This document shows, piece by piece, positions 1-7,497 of a stretch of DNA of 33,870 nucleotides (its first letter is position 1; each line of letters begins with the position of its first letter). The DNA is from Candidatus Avelusimicrobium bubulum (GTDB lineage: Bacteria; Elusimicrobiota; Elusimicrobia; Elusimicrobiales; Elusimicrobiaceae), in NCBI GenBank assembly GCA_902798835.1, contig CADBYN010000010.1, positions 11,745-45,614 on the forward strand. The letters run 5' to 3'. Below the pieces are notes generated by a model. It was not told the DNA's origin, ran no database searches, and saw nothing but the letters and a program-made list of their open reading frames with translations. Both the position numbers and the translations under genes were made by a program.

Positions 1-1220
1 TATTTTTATGGATTACACTGGGGACCATTTTTGCAGGGGCCGTGCACGATTTTTCTTGCGGGTTTTTGTCTATTCGCAACGAGGGGAAATCCGTTTCTGA
101 AATTACCGGGATTTATTTGGGGCCGCATCTTCATATGTTTATGCGTGTTTTCAGCATCATTTTGCTTGTGATGGTGGGCACAGTGTTTGCGGTGGGGCCT
201 GCCAATTTGCTCGTGTTTTTATTCAAAGGCCACGCAGCACAAGGCAGTTTGCTGACCAATATGTATTTTTGGCTTGCACTTATTTTCCTGTATTATTTCT
301 TTGCCACTTTTCTTCCGGTGGATAAAATTATCGGGCGTGTTTATCCGCTGTTTGGGATATGTTTGATAGTGATGGCGCTTGGCGTTACAGGCGGCATGTT
401 TGCGCAAGGGTATCAAATCCCCGAAATTACTTTGCACAATTTGCACCCTACGCATTTGCCTATTTGGCCGCTGATGTTCGTGACGGTAGCGTGCGGAGCC
501 ATATCGGGCTTTCACGCCACGCAATCGCCTTTAATGGCGCGGTGCGTAACGAGTGAATACCAATCCCGCCAAGTGTTTTACGGAGCGATGGTGCTGGAAG
601 GCGTTATTGCGCTAATTTGGGCGGCGGCAGGTTGTGCGGTGTATGAGCGAACAGGGGGACTCATGACGGGCCTGCAAGAAATGCTAAGCAGTAGCGGACA
701 AGCAGGCGTTGTCTATGATATTTGCTTAAAAACCATTGGGCCGCTAAAATGGGGCACGATTTCTTTTGGGCTTTTGTTTGTGATGATTGGCGTGATTGTC
801 TGCCCGATTACGTCGGGCGATACGGCTTTCCGCGCGTCCCGCTTGGTGCTGGCCGATTGGTTTAAAATTGACCAAAAGCCCTTTTTAAAACGCTTTTATT
901 TAAGTGCGCCGCTACTGTTGGCGGGTGTGATTATCAGCCAGTTACCCTACGATATTATATGGCGTTATTTCAGTTGGTCTAACCAGACGCTCGCCATGAT
1001 TGTATTATGGGCCGCTACGTTTTACTTGTACGGTAAAAAGCGTAATTATTTTATTGCGCTTATCCCCGCTATGTTTATGACAACGGTAAGCGTAACTTAT
1101 TTCTTAATCGCACCTGAGTGCTTGCACTTACCCGCAACCATTGCATGGCCGTTGGGCCTTGTGCTAATGGCGGTAATCTCGTCTTACATGATAGTTAAAA
1201 TGAAAAGAAGAAGATCATGA
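1..1220 (+). CDS. cstA: Carbon starvation protein A family transporter, 5'-truncated by window edge
   Basis: The frame is open from the left edge; the first complete codons read LFLWITLGTIFAGAVHDF, which matches the conserved CstA segment GTIFAGAVHDF. A GTG at 42 lies inside this motif and is not the start, so the true start is upstream of the window. About 406 residues are visible, rich in hydrophobic segments (roughly 9-10 membrane helices), ending in a basic tail KMKRRRS. CstA proteins are inner-membrane transporters, shown in enterobacteria to take up pyruvate or peptides during starvation. The substrate here is not visible from sequence. An intrinsic terminator follows directly. The family call is strong; the physiological role is inferred. 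Confidence 0.9.
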   Translation, partial: FLWITLGTIFAGAVHDFSCGFLSIRNEGKSVSEITGIYLGPHLHMFMRVFSIILLVMVGTVFAVGPANLLVFLFKGHAAQGSLLTNMYFWLALIFLYYFFATFLPVDKIIGRVYPLFGICLIVMALGVTGGMFAQGYQIPEITLHNLHPTHLPIWPLMFVTVACGAISGFHATQSPLMARCVTSEYQSRQVFYGAMVLEGVIALIWAAAGCAVYERTGGLMTGLQEMLSSSGQAGVVYDICLKTIGPLKWGTISFGLLFVMIGVIVCPITSGDTAFRASRLVLADWFKIDQKPFLKRFYLSAPLLLAGVIISQLPYDIIWRYFSWSNQTLAMIVLWAATFYLYGKKRNYFIALIPAMFMTTVSVTYFLIAPECLHLPATIAWPLGLVLMAVISSYMIVKMKRRRS

Positions 1221-1249
1221 AATTATAAATCTATCTTTCTTGCATAAAG

Positions 1250-1280
1250 CCCCTAGTAATCTTGCTAGGGTTTTTATTTT
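1250..1280 (+). terminator. Intrinsic terminator after the CstA gene
   Basis: Inverted repeat ccctag (1251-1256) / ctaggg (1265-1270) with an 8-base loop, followed by TTTTTATTTT. The T-tract overlaps the stop codon of the convergent HxlR gene. Confidence 0.75.
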
Positions 1281-1600
1281 GTAAGGGTTTTCCTATACTT
1301 TTCGCCCCAAGTGGCCATAGCATCCAGTACAGGTTTAAGGGAGTGCCCGGTTTTGCTTAAAGCATATTCCACTTTTGGCGGCACTTCGGCATATACTTTG
1401 CGTGTAATCAGGCGGTCTTCTTCCAACATCCTCAGATTATCCGTTAGCACTTTTTGAGAGCATCCTACACTCTTTTTAAGCATACCAAAACGTTTTGTAC
1501 CTGTCAGTAAATCCCGTATAATGAGCACTTTCCACTTATTACCAATGACCTGTAATAAAAGCCCCACAGAACAAGGGGACATATTCTTTCGCGTTATCAT
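1274..1600 (-). CDS. HxlR-family winged-helix transcriptional regulator
   Basis: A single HxlR domain fills the 108-residue protein. It has the family hallmarks: an N-terminal cysteine (PCSVGL), IGNKWKVLIIRDLL, a recognition-helix region SQKVLTDNLRMLEEDRLI, and the wing EVPPKVEYALSKTG. HxlR proteins such as YodB and HypR are dimeric repressors, several of which sense thiol-reactive or oxidising compounds through that cysteine. The frame extends 9 codons further to a TTG at 1627. I prefer the ATG at 1600: there is no Shine-Dalgarno, but a TATAAT (1607-1612) sits 6 bases before it, pointing to a leaderless message. It is divergent from a cupin gene across a 126-bp region with repeats that probably form its operator, so it likely controls both genes. 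Confidence 0.85.
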   Translation of the reverse strand: MITRKNMSPCSVGLLLQVIGNKWKVLIIRDLLTGTKRFGMLKKSVGCSQKVLTDNLRMLEEDRLITRKVYAEVPPKVEYALSKTGHSLKPVLDAMATWGEKYRKTLTK

Positions 1601-1639
1601 AGTTTTATTATATCTTTTTGTGTCCAATAGTTTCTAATA

Positions 1640-1689
1640 AGTACCTATATTACAAAATAGTGCCTACTTTACAAAAAGAACTATTTTGT
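1640..1689. promoter_or_regulatory. Probable HxlR operator between the HxlR gene and the cupin gene
   Basis: A perfect 10-bp inverted repeat, ACAAAATAGT (1652-1661) and ACTATTTTGT (1680-1689), is separated by 18 bp. It overlaps a tandem imperfect 19-bp repeat (1640-1658 and 1659-1677, 15 of 19 positions equal). Regulators of this family bind dyads in the promoter of the divergent target gene. Binding by this particular protein is an inference. Confidence 0.6.
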
Positions 1690-1726
1690 GTTTTAATAAA
1701 AGTATCTTAATTTAGAGGAGCTATTT

Positions 1727-2101
1727 ATGGCGAATTATAAAAAGACGGAAATAGGGAATTTATCGGAAGTAGCAACAAAATATGAAAATGGAAAAGCTTT
1801 TTTGCACGATGTATTGGGCTTAACAGGTTGTGAAATTTCTATTAGTTCCATGCCTGCCGGGATGAAACTTCCGTTTAATCACAAACACAAACAAAACGAA
1901 GAAGTATATATTTTCTTAAAAGGAAATGGGGTAATGACCCTAGACGCAGAAACGGTAACGGTTAAAGAAGGATCCTGTGTGCGTGTATTACCGGAAGCTG
2001 TGCGCACGATGGAAGCCAAAACCGATATGCAGTACATCTGTGTCCAAGCCAAGGAAGGGTCTTTAGAACAATTTGGCTTTGGTGATGCAGAATTGTGTTA
2101 G
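1727..2101 (+). CDS. Small single-domain cupin protein
   Basis: The 124-residue protein is one cupin-2 type barrel. Motif 1 is recognisable as LPFNHKHKQNEEVYIFLKGNG, with metal-ligand-like His, His and Glu, and motif 2 around VRVLPEAVRTMEA is weaker, without the usual second histidine. The start is fixed by AGGAG at 1716-1720, seven bases before the ATG. Cupins of this size include sugar isomerases, dioxygenases and sensor-like proteins; the reaction cannot be told from sequence. Divergence from an HxlR repressor suggests induction by a reactive compound, in which case it may help detoxify it. An intrinsic terminator follows 20 bases after the stop. Confidence 0.8.
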   Translation: MANYKKTEIGNLSEVATKYENGKAFLHDVLGLTGCEISISSMPAGMKLPFNHKHKQNEEVYIFLKGNGVMTLDAETVTVKEGSCVRVLPEAVRTMEAKTDMQYICVQAKEGSLEQFGFGDAELC

Positions 2102-2120
2102 ATAGTTAATTCCGGGATAG

Positions 2121-2154
2121 GCCCTCTGATGATACACTGGTCAGAGGGCTTTTT
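2121..2154 (+). terminator. Intrinsic terminator of the cupin gene
   Basis: Perfect 9-bp stem gccctctga (2121-2129) / tcagagggc (2141-2149), loop of 11 bases, then TTTTT. Confidence 0.9.
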
Positions 2155-2625
2155 AGTGTCCAGACTCTGTCCATTCTCCGTATAGCTTATTTGCTTAATC
2201 TTGCTTATTTGCTGTGACCAAAAAGCGCACAAGGCATAATAAAAGAGCAAGAAATCGTTTCCTAGTAACCGGAAAAATCACGCGGATATAGTGTCCAAAC
2301 TGTGCCCAGTATATTCATAGTTTTCGGAAATTTTTTTAGTAGTTTTTATACTTCTTCGACGAGAAGTAATAATTATAGTATGACAAAAATTTTCGGGAAT
2401 TTAAGCTGTGCGGATATAGTTTGCAGAAAAATCGTGTATATTTACACTTTTGTCGACGAGAAAAAGAAGAATTTTAGCGTTTACTGTACACCATACAGGG
2501 GCCACTAAGAATATACACTTTTTTGCTTTTTTTGCGTTTTTTGCTTTTGCAAACACCGACGAGAAAGTATAAGAAAAAAACCCGCTCTCGACGGAGAACG
2601 GGTATATTTTAAGACGTGCGCCCAA
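2155..2625. repeat. Left border repeat block of the accessory region, non-coding
   Basis: This gene-free stretch shares, in the same order and orientation, several short words with 22030-22315: agtgtccaga (2155), ggcataataaaa (2233), atagtgtccaaa followed by tgtgccca (2288-2308), ttcatagtttt (2313), ttagtagtt, several cgacgag motifs (about 2357, 2454, 2558), an A-run, a hairpin, and gtgcgcccaa (2616-2625). The spacing from ggcataataaaa to agtgtccaaa is 57 bp here and 58 bp on the right. I see no credible gene; short open frames here are artefacts of low-complexity AT-rich sequence. It may be a decayed attachment or target-site duplication, or a member of a genome-wide intergenic repeat family. 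Confidence 0.6.
2573..2602 (-). terminator. Hairpin with T-run on the minus strand, orphan terminator
   Basis: Stem ACCCGCTCTC / GAGAACGGGT (2580-2602, one mismatch, tetraloop) is followed on the minus strand by a run of seven T. No gene reads into it from the right within the last 300 bases. It is placed like the terminator of the tRNA-Arg gene at the right border, just past a gtgcgcccaa word. Confidence 0.55.
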
Positions 2626-2631
2626 ATTCTG

Positions 2632-2712
2632 CTCGATACCACGACGAGCCAGTCCTTATTCGATCCCATATTTCTTATACAAAAACTACTGAAAACGCTT
2701 AAATTTTAAGGA
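2632..2712. repeat. 81-bp direct repeat, copy A
   Basis: Positions 2632-2712 equal 6804-6884 at 77 of 81 bases, with an identical 45-bp run at 2668-2712. The unit starts with a small dyad (ctcg...cgag) and ends with a near-palindrome cttaaattttaag. Its core acaaaaactactgaaaa also occurs in a third, diverged copy at 6729. The two good copies flank the esterase and autotransporter genes in direct orientation, 4172 bp apart. Confidence 0.9.
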
Positions 2713-2745
2713 TTCTTATATTTACGAGGTTGGTTATTTGGGCGG

Positions 2746-2769
2746 AAAAAGGCCCCACAAACGTGGGGC
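2746..2769 (-). terminator. Intrinsic terminator downstream of the lipoprotein esterase
   Basis: Perfect 7-bp stem gccccac (2752-2758) / gtggggc (2763-2769) with a T-tract on the minus strand (2746-2750). The 160 bases between it and the esterase stop hold no gene that I can support. Confidence 0.75.
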
Positions 2770-2931
2770 TTGGAATTTTAAGTTGAAACTAGCAAGAAGT
2801 GTTAGAAATTAAACTCTACACTTCCGTGTACTCAATAACAAGGGTATTATCTTTATTGCTACTAGCTCTAAACAATTGAAGGGGTGTTTCGTTGAAGGAA
2901 CATTTACTACTCGCAACCTTGCCGCTAACGA

Positions 2932-3648
2932 TTAGAAATTACAGGTAAAGCCTTTGTTATGTGTCGCATGGGGCAAGATTGCCAAATTATTTTTACCTAT
3001 CCATTTCTTAGACAGTTCCAGCGGAATGACTTTATCTCTAGCTCCAGCAAAATGTTGTTGCTCTACGGAAGGAAGTGTTTGTAAGTCTAAGGATAAGTAG
3101 AGCGGCGTATCTCCCCAGTATTGTGTCCAATCGGTATGATTTAATAAGCCGGCAATCGTAATCCACTTTTGTATTTTTAATTCGGGATGCCTGGTGATGA
3201 GGAGACCAGACAAAAGCGCTCCCCCCGAATATCCAATTAAAATAATTTCTCTGTCCTGCGAAATTTGTTTAATAGCCAAGGCGGTATCTTCTACAATTTG
3301 CTCGGAAAAGCGGCCCACAGTCCAATCCTCCACCTTGCAGTGAGGATCTTGGACGAATTGACAGGGTCTAGCCAGATAAACCACATTGGCGTGGGGATCG
3401 CTAAATGCCATGTTGCGTAAAAATTTATTTTTAGGAGTCGGATTTTGAGTGGGTACCCCCCTGTAATCAAAGGCCTTGCCATCTCCTTCCAGGTAAATGC
3501 GGATGGAGGAGGACGAATCGGTTATTTTTTGCCAAGAGGCCAAAAGGTATTGATTGGTTTGCATCGGTTTGTATGCAAATTCACGGGGCACAGGCACCGT
3601 AGCGCAAGAAGTTAGCAAAAATAATCCTAGCAAGAATATTTTTTTCAT
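2932..3648 (-). CDS. Lipoprotein with alpha/beta-hydrolase fold, probable esterase or acylhydrolase
   Basis: The N-terminus MKKIFLLGLFLLTSCATV is a lipoprotein signal with lipobox LTSC; lipidation is expected at Cys15, placing the 238-residue protein on the outer or inner membrane. The rest is an alpha/beta hydrolase: nucleophile elbow GYSGGA with Ser141, acid in GARDKVIP (Asp205), and histidines His227 and His230 near the C-terminus in PHATHNKGF. The sequence EGDGKAFDYRG early in the fold is typical for the strand before the oxyanion hole. The substrate is unknown. There is no good Shine-Dalgarno; TAGAAT lies 7 bases before the ATG. It is followed by a terminator and separated from the autotransporter gene by another, so it is monocistronic. 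Confidence 0.85.
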   Translation of the reverse strand: MKKIFLLGLFLLTSCATVPVPREFAYKPMQTNQYLLASWQKITDSSSSIRIYLEGDGKAFDYRGVPTQNPTPKNKFLRNMAFSDPHANVVYLARPCQFVQDPHCKVEDWTVGRFSEQIVEDTALAIKQISQDREIILIGYSGGALLSGLLITRHPELKIQKWITIAGLLNHTDWTQYWGDTPLYLSLDLQTLPSVEQQHFAGARDKVIPLELSKKWIGKNNLAILPHATHNKGFTCNF

Positions 3649-3664
3649 ATCTGTTATTCTACAA

Positions 3665-3697
3665 AAAAGGCCCCTACTTGGTTAGTAAGGGCCTTTT
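3665..3697 (-). terminator. Strong terminator between autotransporter and esterase genes
   Basis: A 14-bp stem with one mismatch, aaaaggcccctact / agtaagggcctttt, loop of five bases, followed by TTTTTT on the minus strand. It ends transcription of the autotransporter gene. Confidence 0.9.
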
Positions 3698-3711
3698 GAT
3701 ACGAAGTTTGC

Positions 3712-6435
3712 TTAAAAGTGATAGCGTAGGTTGATGTATCCGTTCCAACCTTCGCGTCCGCCATCTCTGCGATAGAGGGCAATTTCAAACGCGTAATCAT
3801 TGAAATGAGCGGTTGTTCCCAAACCATACTCTACGAATCTGGCCATGTTGAGCGTAGGAATCGCCACGCCTTCAACTCGGGAGTTCCCACCGTCTTTGTG
3901 ACTGAAGGAATAGCGCACATCTCCAAAGAGTTCCCAGCGTTGGCTTAAGCGATAATCCCCACGCAGGTTTGGCACAAATTCAAACACTTGCAAGTCATCA
4001 GATTTTACACGGATATGGGCAGGATTGGTGTAATCATCCCCGTGGACATACGTGTAGGAAGTGACAAAACTGGGCATCAGCATCAGCGAAGGGGAAACTT
4101 CTATTTGATAGCCGATATCTGCGGCAATACCGCCCCAAGGATTGTTCGTACGGTGTTTGCCATACATATCGTGCGTTTTCGGATGGATGTATCCGCCAGT
4201 CATATTAAGGGCTACAATAAAGTTTTCATATTTGGTGGCAATGTTGGCACCCAAATACTCTCCGGGTTGATCTACGCGGATATCATCATAGCGGATGTTT
4301 CCGTTCAGATAACCGGCATAAACGTTGAGTTTGGAGGCGTCAGATTCAAAGAAATTGATGTCTTGGCTTAATCCTAAAAAGAACATGGCCATTCTGGTTT
4401 TGACGTCAGAAAAATGTCTGTAATCCGTTCTATCATTGTAGCCAGATGCTTTGAGCCAGACATTTCTTCCTTCTCCAAAATCTCCGGCTGCTTTGCCCTG
4501 TTGTTTGAAGTCATTATGTTCAAATAAAGAGAAATCGCGAAACACTAAACTATTGATATAATCCTGGACGTTTGAAACGGTGTTTACTGCAATGGTCGGC
4601 TCAAAGACGGCCGGATTATAATTCCCCGGGTCGTCGGGGTCCGGATTATCGTTAAAGCGGGTAAATGTTAAGGAGCCATCCCCATTATTGGCTACAGTAT
4701 ATTTGTAGACGGGAGAGACGGCCTGCAAATTATCTTTCACCTCTACGTAGTCGGCCAAATTGCTGTCTGTAAATTGAACCACGGTACTATCTCCCGTCGT
4801 ATCGGATAATACATTGACACCGGATAAAACGATTTTCTCAGTGCCTGTCACGGTGTCAACATGGATGGTGTCCATCGTAGAGGTAGCTAAATCTGCATCA
4901 GCTTGGATGTTGAGATTAGAAGAAAGATCTAATCCTTTCAAATTAACAGAGCCGATGACGTTATTGATAGTGTAAAGGGTGGCCTCTGCCATTACATGTA
5001 AGTTGTTGCCATCAATAAAACCGTCCGGGTTATCTACACCGGCATTGATGGTCGGATTTTGCCCGATAGCCAGTACGCCGTTGTACAAGTTGATATCAAA
5101 ATTATAGGTATCATCTCCCACTCGGTTATTGAATTGAATTTGGCTGCTTGCATCTGAGACCATTTCGGTCGTGATGCCTGTATCGGGGGAATAAGTCAAA
5201 CCTGGTTTGTTGATATCAATGGATGCTACGGTACCATCCGTGTAGGAAGCAATGCTACCGTTAAAAATAATTTTTTTACCGCTAGCCGCATTTAAGAATA
5301 AAGTAGCATCATTTCCGCCCGCGTCAAAATAAATATCACTACCCGCATTATAACTGGCTGTTTCGTTAGTGGCTGTGTTTCCGTCAAAAACAACATCTTT
5401 ATTGACGGCAAAAATGTTCAAATCAATATTTCCACTGTAAATGCCGGCCCCTTCATTAGCGGTATTGTTTGTGAAAGAAGAATCCACCACGGAGAGGGGA
5501 ATACCGTCGCGAAACTTGACGGCATAAATGGCTCCGCCATATGCGGCCTGATTGCCTCTAAACGAAGTGTTTATGATGTTCATCCCGTCATTTAGACCGT
5601 CCAAAGACAAAGCACCCCCAAGTCCGGTAGCCGTATTGTTAACAAATTCGGAATTGATGAGATAATTAACATAGTGGGCGCTAACGGCTGCCATACCATA
5701 CCAAATAGCGCCGCCATCATATCCAATTGCTTGGTTATTGGCAAATACGGAATTGGAAATATAGGTTTGTACGCTGGTATCCAAGGCGCCGCCTTCCCCA
5801 GCGGTATTATTGACAAAAAGGGAAGAATCTATGGTAAGTGGTTGTGAGTTAGTGAGTGTCTGTATCACTCCGCCGCCATACCAGTTTGAGGCTGCATGGT
5901 TATCATAAAAAGTGGAATTGGTAATAGTTAGCAAAGCATTTGAAGCAAAAAATACCCCGGCATCTTCGTCAGACACATTGTTGGAAAAAACGGAGTTGTC
6001 TATATTTACAGTGCCCAGAAGTTTATTTTGAGCGGGTGCCTGGCCCCATTCTGTTTTGTGAAATCCGTTAAAGGAATTTGTAATTTTTTTATACACGGTA
6101 TCACCGGCGGCATTTTGATAGGAAAAGGTATTATCCGTGCTGGATCCGTCCTGTATGGCTCCTATGTTTTTGAGTGTGACCGTGGAACTGTTTGAACCGA
6201 TATTTAGGTAGGTTCCCTGTACGCCCGTTAAGGAGTGATGGGCTCCGTCTACCACAGTTCCATCTGGCAACGTAACAGAGGGGGTGGCGGACTCAACCAC
6301 AATGTCTTGCGCAAAGGTCAAATCACCACCGGCAGCCAAATCCGAGAAGGAATTGACGTCCGCTGCAAAAGCGGATACATTCATAATTAGCAAAGCAGAG
6401 GAGAGTAAAAAAGTAAGTAATATTGTTTTCTTCAT
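3712..6435 (-). CDS. Polymorphic-membrane-protein type autotransporter (type Va)
   Basis: The protein has about 907 residues. The signal peptide begins MKKTILLTFLLSSALL and ends AFA-AD. The passenger carries Pmp-type repeats as in chlamydial proteins: repeated GGAL/GGAI and FxxN pairs such as SLFVNNTAGEGGAL, EFVNNTATGLGGAL and FRGNQAAYGGAI, forming a right-handed beta-helix. A Pro/Asp linker near residue 600 leads to a C-terminal autotransporter barrel of about 280 residues, ending in YINLRYHF with the terminal Phe used for outer-membrane insertion. I start at 6435, not the upstream ATG at 6471, because GGAGGT (6445-6450) is spaced correctly. The likely role is a surface adhesin. It lies between 81-bp direct repeats, so it may be mobile or deletable cargo. 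Confidence 0.92.
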   Translation of the reverse strand: MKKTILLTFLLSSALLIMNVSAFAADVNSFSDLAAGGDLTFAQDIVVESATPSVTLPDGTVVDGAHHSLTGVQGTYLNIGSNSSTVTLKNIGAIQDGSSTDNTFSYQNAAGDTVYKKITNSFNGFHKTEWGQAPAQNKLLGTVNIDNSVFSNNVSDEDAGVFFASNALLTITNSTFYDNHAASNWYGGGVIQTLTNSQPLTIDSSLFVNNTAGEGGALDTSVQTYISNSVFANNQAIGYDGGAIWYGMAAVSAHYVNYLINSEFVNNTATGLGGALSLDGLNDGMNIINTSFRGNQAAYGGAIYAVKFRDGIPLSVVDSSFTNNTANEGAGIYSGNIDLNIFAVNKDVVFDGNTATNETASYNAGSDIYFDAGGNDATLFLNAASGKKIIFNGSIASYTDGTVASIDINKPGLTYSPDTGITTEMVSDASSQIQFNNRVGDDTYNFDINLYNGVLAIGQNPTINAGVDNPDGFIDGNNLHVMAEATLYTINNVIGSVNLKGLDLSSNLNIQADADLATSTMDTIHVDTVTGTEKIVLSGVNVLSDTTGDSTVVQFTDSNLADYVEVKDNLQAVSPVYKYTVANNGDGSLTFTRFNDNPDPDDPGNYNPAVFEPTIAVNTVSNVQDYINSLVFRDFSLFEHNDFKQQGKAAGDFGEGRNVWLKASGYNDRTDYRHFSDVKTRMAMFFLGLSQDINFFESDASKLNVYAGYLNGNIRYDDIRVDQPGEYLGANIATKYENFIVALNMTGGYIHPKTHDMYGKHRTNNPWGGIAADIGYQIEVSPSLMLMPSFVTSYTYVHGDDYTNPAHIRVKSDDLQVFEFVPNLRGDYRLSQRWELFGDVRYSFSHKDGGNSRVEGVAIPTLNMARFVEYGLGTTAHFNDYAFEIALYRRDGGREGWNGYINLRYHF

Positions 6436-6559
6436 AAAATACAATACCTCCAAAAATTTACAGAGGGACATGGATTGTGTGAATTGTTATACAAGGTTGC
6501 ACAGTATTTTGATGCCGGACCTTGAATGCTGAAACATATTCATATCCCGTCTTTACATT

Positions 6560-6590
6560 ATTATACCATAATCAATACGTTCCAATTCAA
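6560..6590 (-). promoter_or_regulatory. Promoter of the autotransporter gene
   Basis: Minus-strand TATAAT (6560-6565) with TTGAAT (6585-6590) 19 bp upstream. This predicts a leader of about 118 bases. The wide spacer makes the -35 assignment uncertain. Confidence 0.5.
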
Positions 6591-6680
6591 GGGATATTTG
6601 GCTAATGTGAAATTCAAGGACAAGAATACGCATAATGTTAATGTACTAATCAATAGGCATATCAAAATCCCCCCAACATG

Positions 6681-6762
6681 GCTGTAGCTACGACGGTTGC
6701 AGTCCGTAATCCTTCCGATAATTTTCATACAAAAACTACTGAAAATGCTTAAAATTTAAGGG
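6681..6762. repeat. Diverged third copy (C) of the 81-bp repeat
   Basis: The segment shares the order of elements with copies A and B: gctgtagctacgacgg in place of gctcgataccacgacg, then agtcc, then catacaaaaactactgaaaa, then cttaaaatttaagg. Together with copy B it fills most of the gap between the autotransporter and Fic genes; no gene is visible there. Confidence 0.65.
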
Positions 6763-6803
6763 TTTTTATTATTTGGCCATTATAATTTGCGGCCCAACGT
6801 CTC

Positions 6804-6884
6804 CTCGATACCACGACGAGTCGGTCCTTATTCAATCCGATATTTCTTATACAAAAACTACTGAAAACGCTTAAATTTTAAGGA
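6804..6884. repeat. 81-bp direct repeat, copy B
   Basis: It is 77/81 identical to copy A at 2632-2712 and in the same orientation. It ends 21 bases before the stop codon of the Fic gene, at the 3' end of the recombinase operon. Confidence 0.9.
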
Positions 6885-6905
6885 ATTTTTATATTTTCAA
6901 AAGAC

Positions 6906-7460
6906 TTATTTCCCTTGACCGTATCCTTCGTAGTAGTAGGATTGGTCTATGCCCTTGAAGAGAACTTCGCGGTCTTCGGTTTTATCGGTCAAATTCGGCT
7001 CTAAAAGGGCGCGTAATTCCAAATCATTGACCGGACTGCGTTCCATGGCCTGTAAGTAGAGATCTTTGTCCACGTTTTGCCAATTGACCACTTTACCCAA
7101 GTTCTTTTTGAGAATTAAGTCCAGCCAAATGCGAGTGGAACGTCCATTGCCTTCCATAAACGGGTGGGCGATGTTCATTTCCACGTACTTGGCAATAATT
7201 TGAGCGAACGTGCTTTCCGGCATCGTATCAATGGCTTTGAGCACATCTTTTAGGTAAAGGCTATTAGCAAAACGGAATCCACTTTTAGAGATATTTTTTT
7301 CGCGGATTTGGCCTGCGTATGGGTATAATCCTTGGAACAAATAGGCGTGGATTTGCTGTAGGCCTTTAGTTGTGCCTACTTCCACATTTTTAATATCGTC
7401 CGATTCGTATAACCGCCGAGCATAGCCCCAACTAGTAGCATCTATTGCGTTTTGTTTCAT
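6906..7460 (-). CDS. fic: Class III Fic-family AMP-transferase
   Basis: The 184-residue protein closely resembles the stand-alone class III Fic of Neisseria meningitidis. It has the catalytic motif [12 protein letters not shown] (His99) and the C-terminal inhibitory helix SYYYEG, with Ser174 and Glu178-Gly179 matching the class III consensus S/T-x-x-x-E-G/N. Such enzymes transfer AMP from ATP to hydroxyl side chains. The inhibitory Glu obstructs ATP until tetramers dissociate and the helix is itself modified; gyrase B has been reported as a target of the Neisseria protein. I start at 7460, where AAGGA lies eight bases upstream; an ATG nine codons earlier has no such site. It lies 37 bp after the recombinase gene in the same operon, so it is probably mobile-element cargo with a growth-arrest or stabilisation role. 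Confidence 0.93.
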   Translation of the reverse strand: MKQNAIDATSWGYARRLYESDDIKNVEVGTTKGLQQIHAYLFQGLYPYAGQIREKNISKSGFRFANSLYLKDVLKAIDTMPESTFAQIIAKYVEMNIAHPFMEGNGRSTRIWLDLILKKNLGKVVNWQNVDKDLYLQAMERSPVNDLELRALLEPNLTDKTEDREVLFKGIDQSYYYEGYGQGK

Positions 7461-7497
7461 GGGTTTTTCCTTCTTGTAGTGTAGCATAAATAACTTG

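Noticed and set aside
2302-2625. Short open frames on both strands in the left border block
   Set aside because: They are rich in Lys, Phe and low-complexity stretches, have no ribosome binding site, overlap repeats and a terminator hairpin, and match nothing recognisable.
6436-6471. Upstream ATG as start of the autotransporter
   Set aside because: The ATG at 6471 would add 12 residues before a normal signal peptide and would place the GGAGGT site inside the gene.
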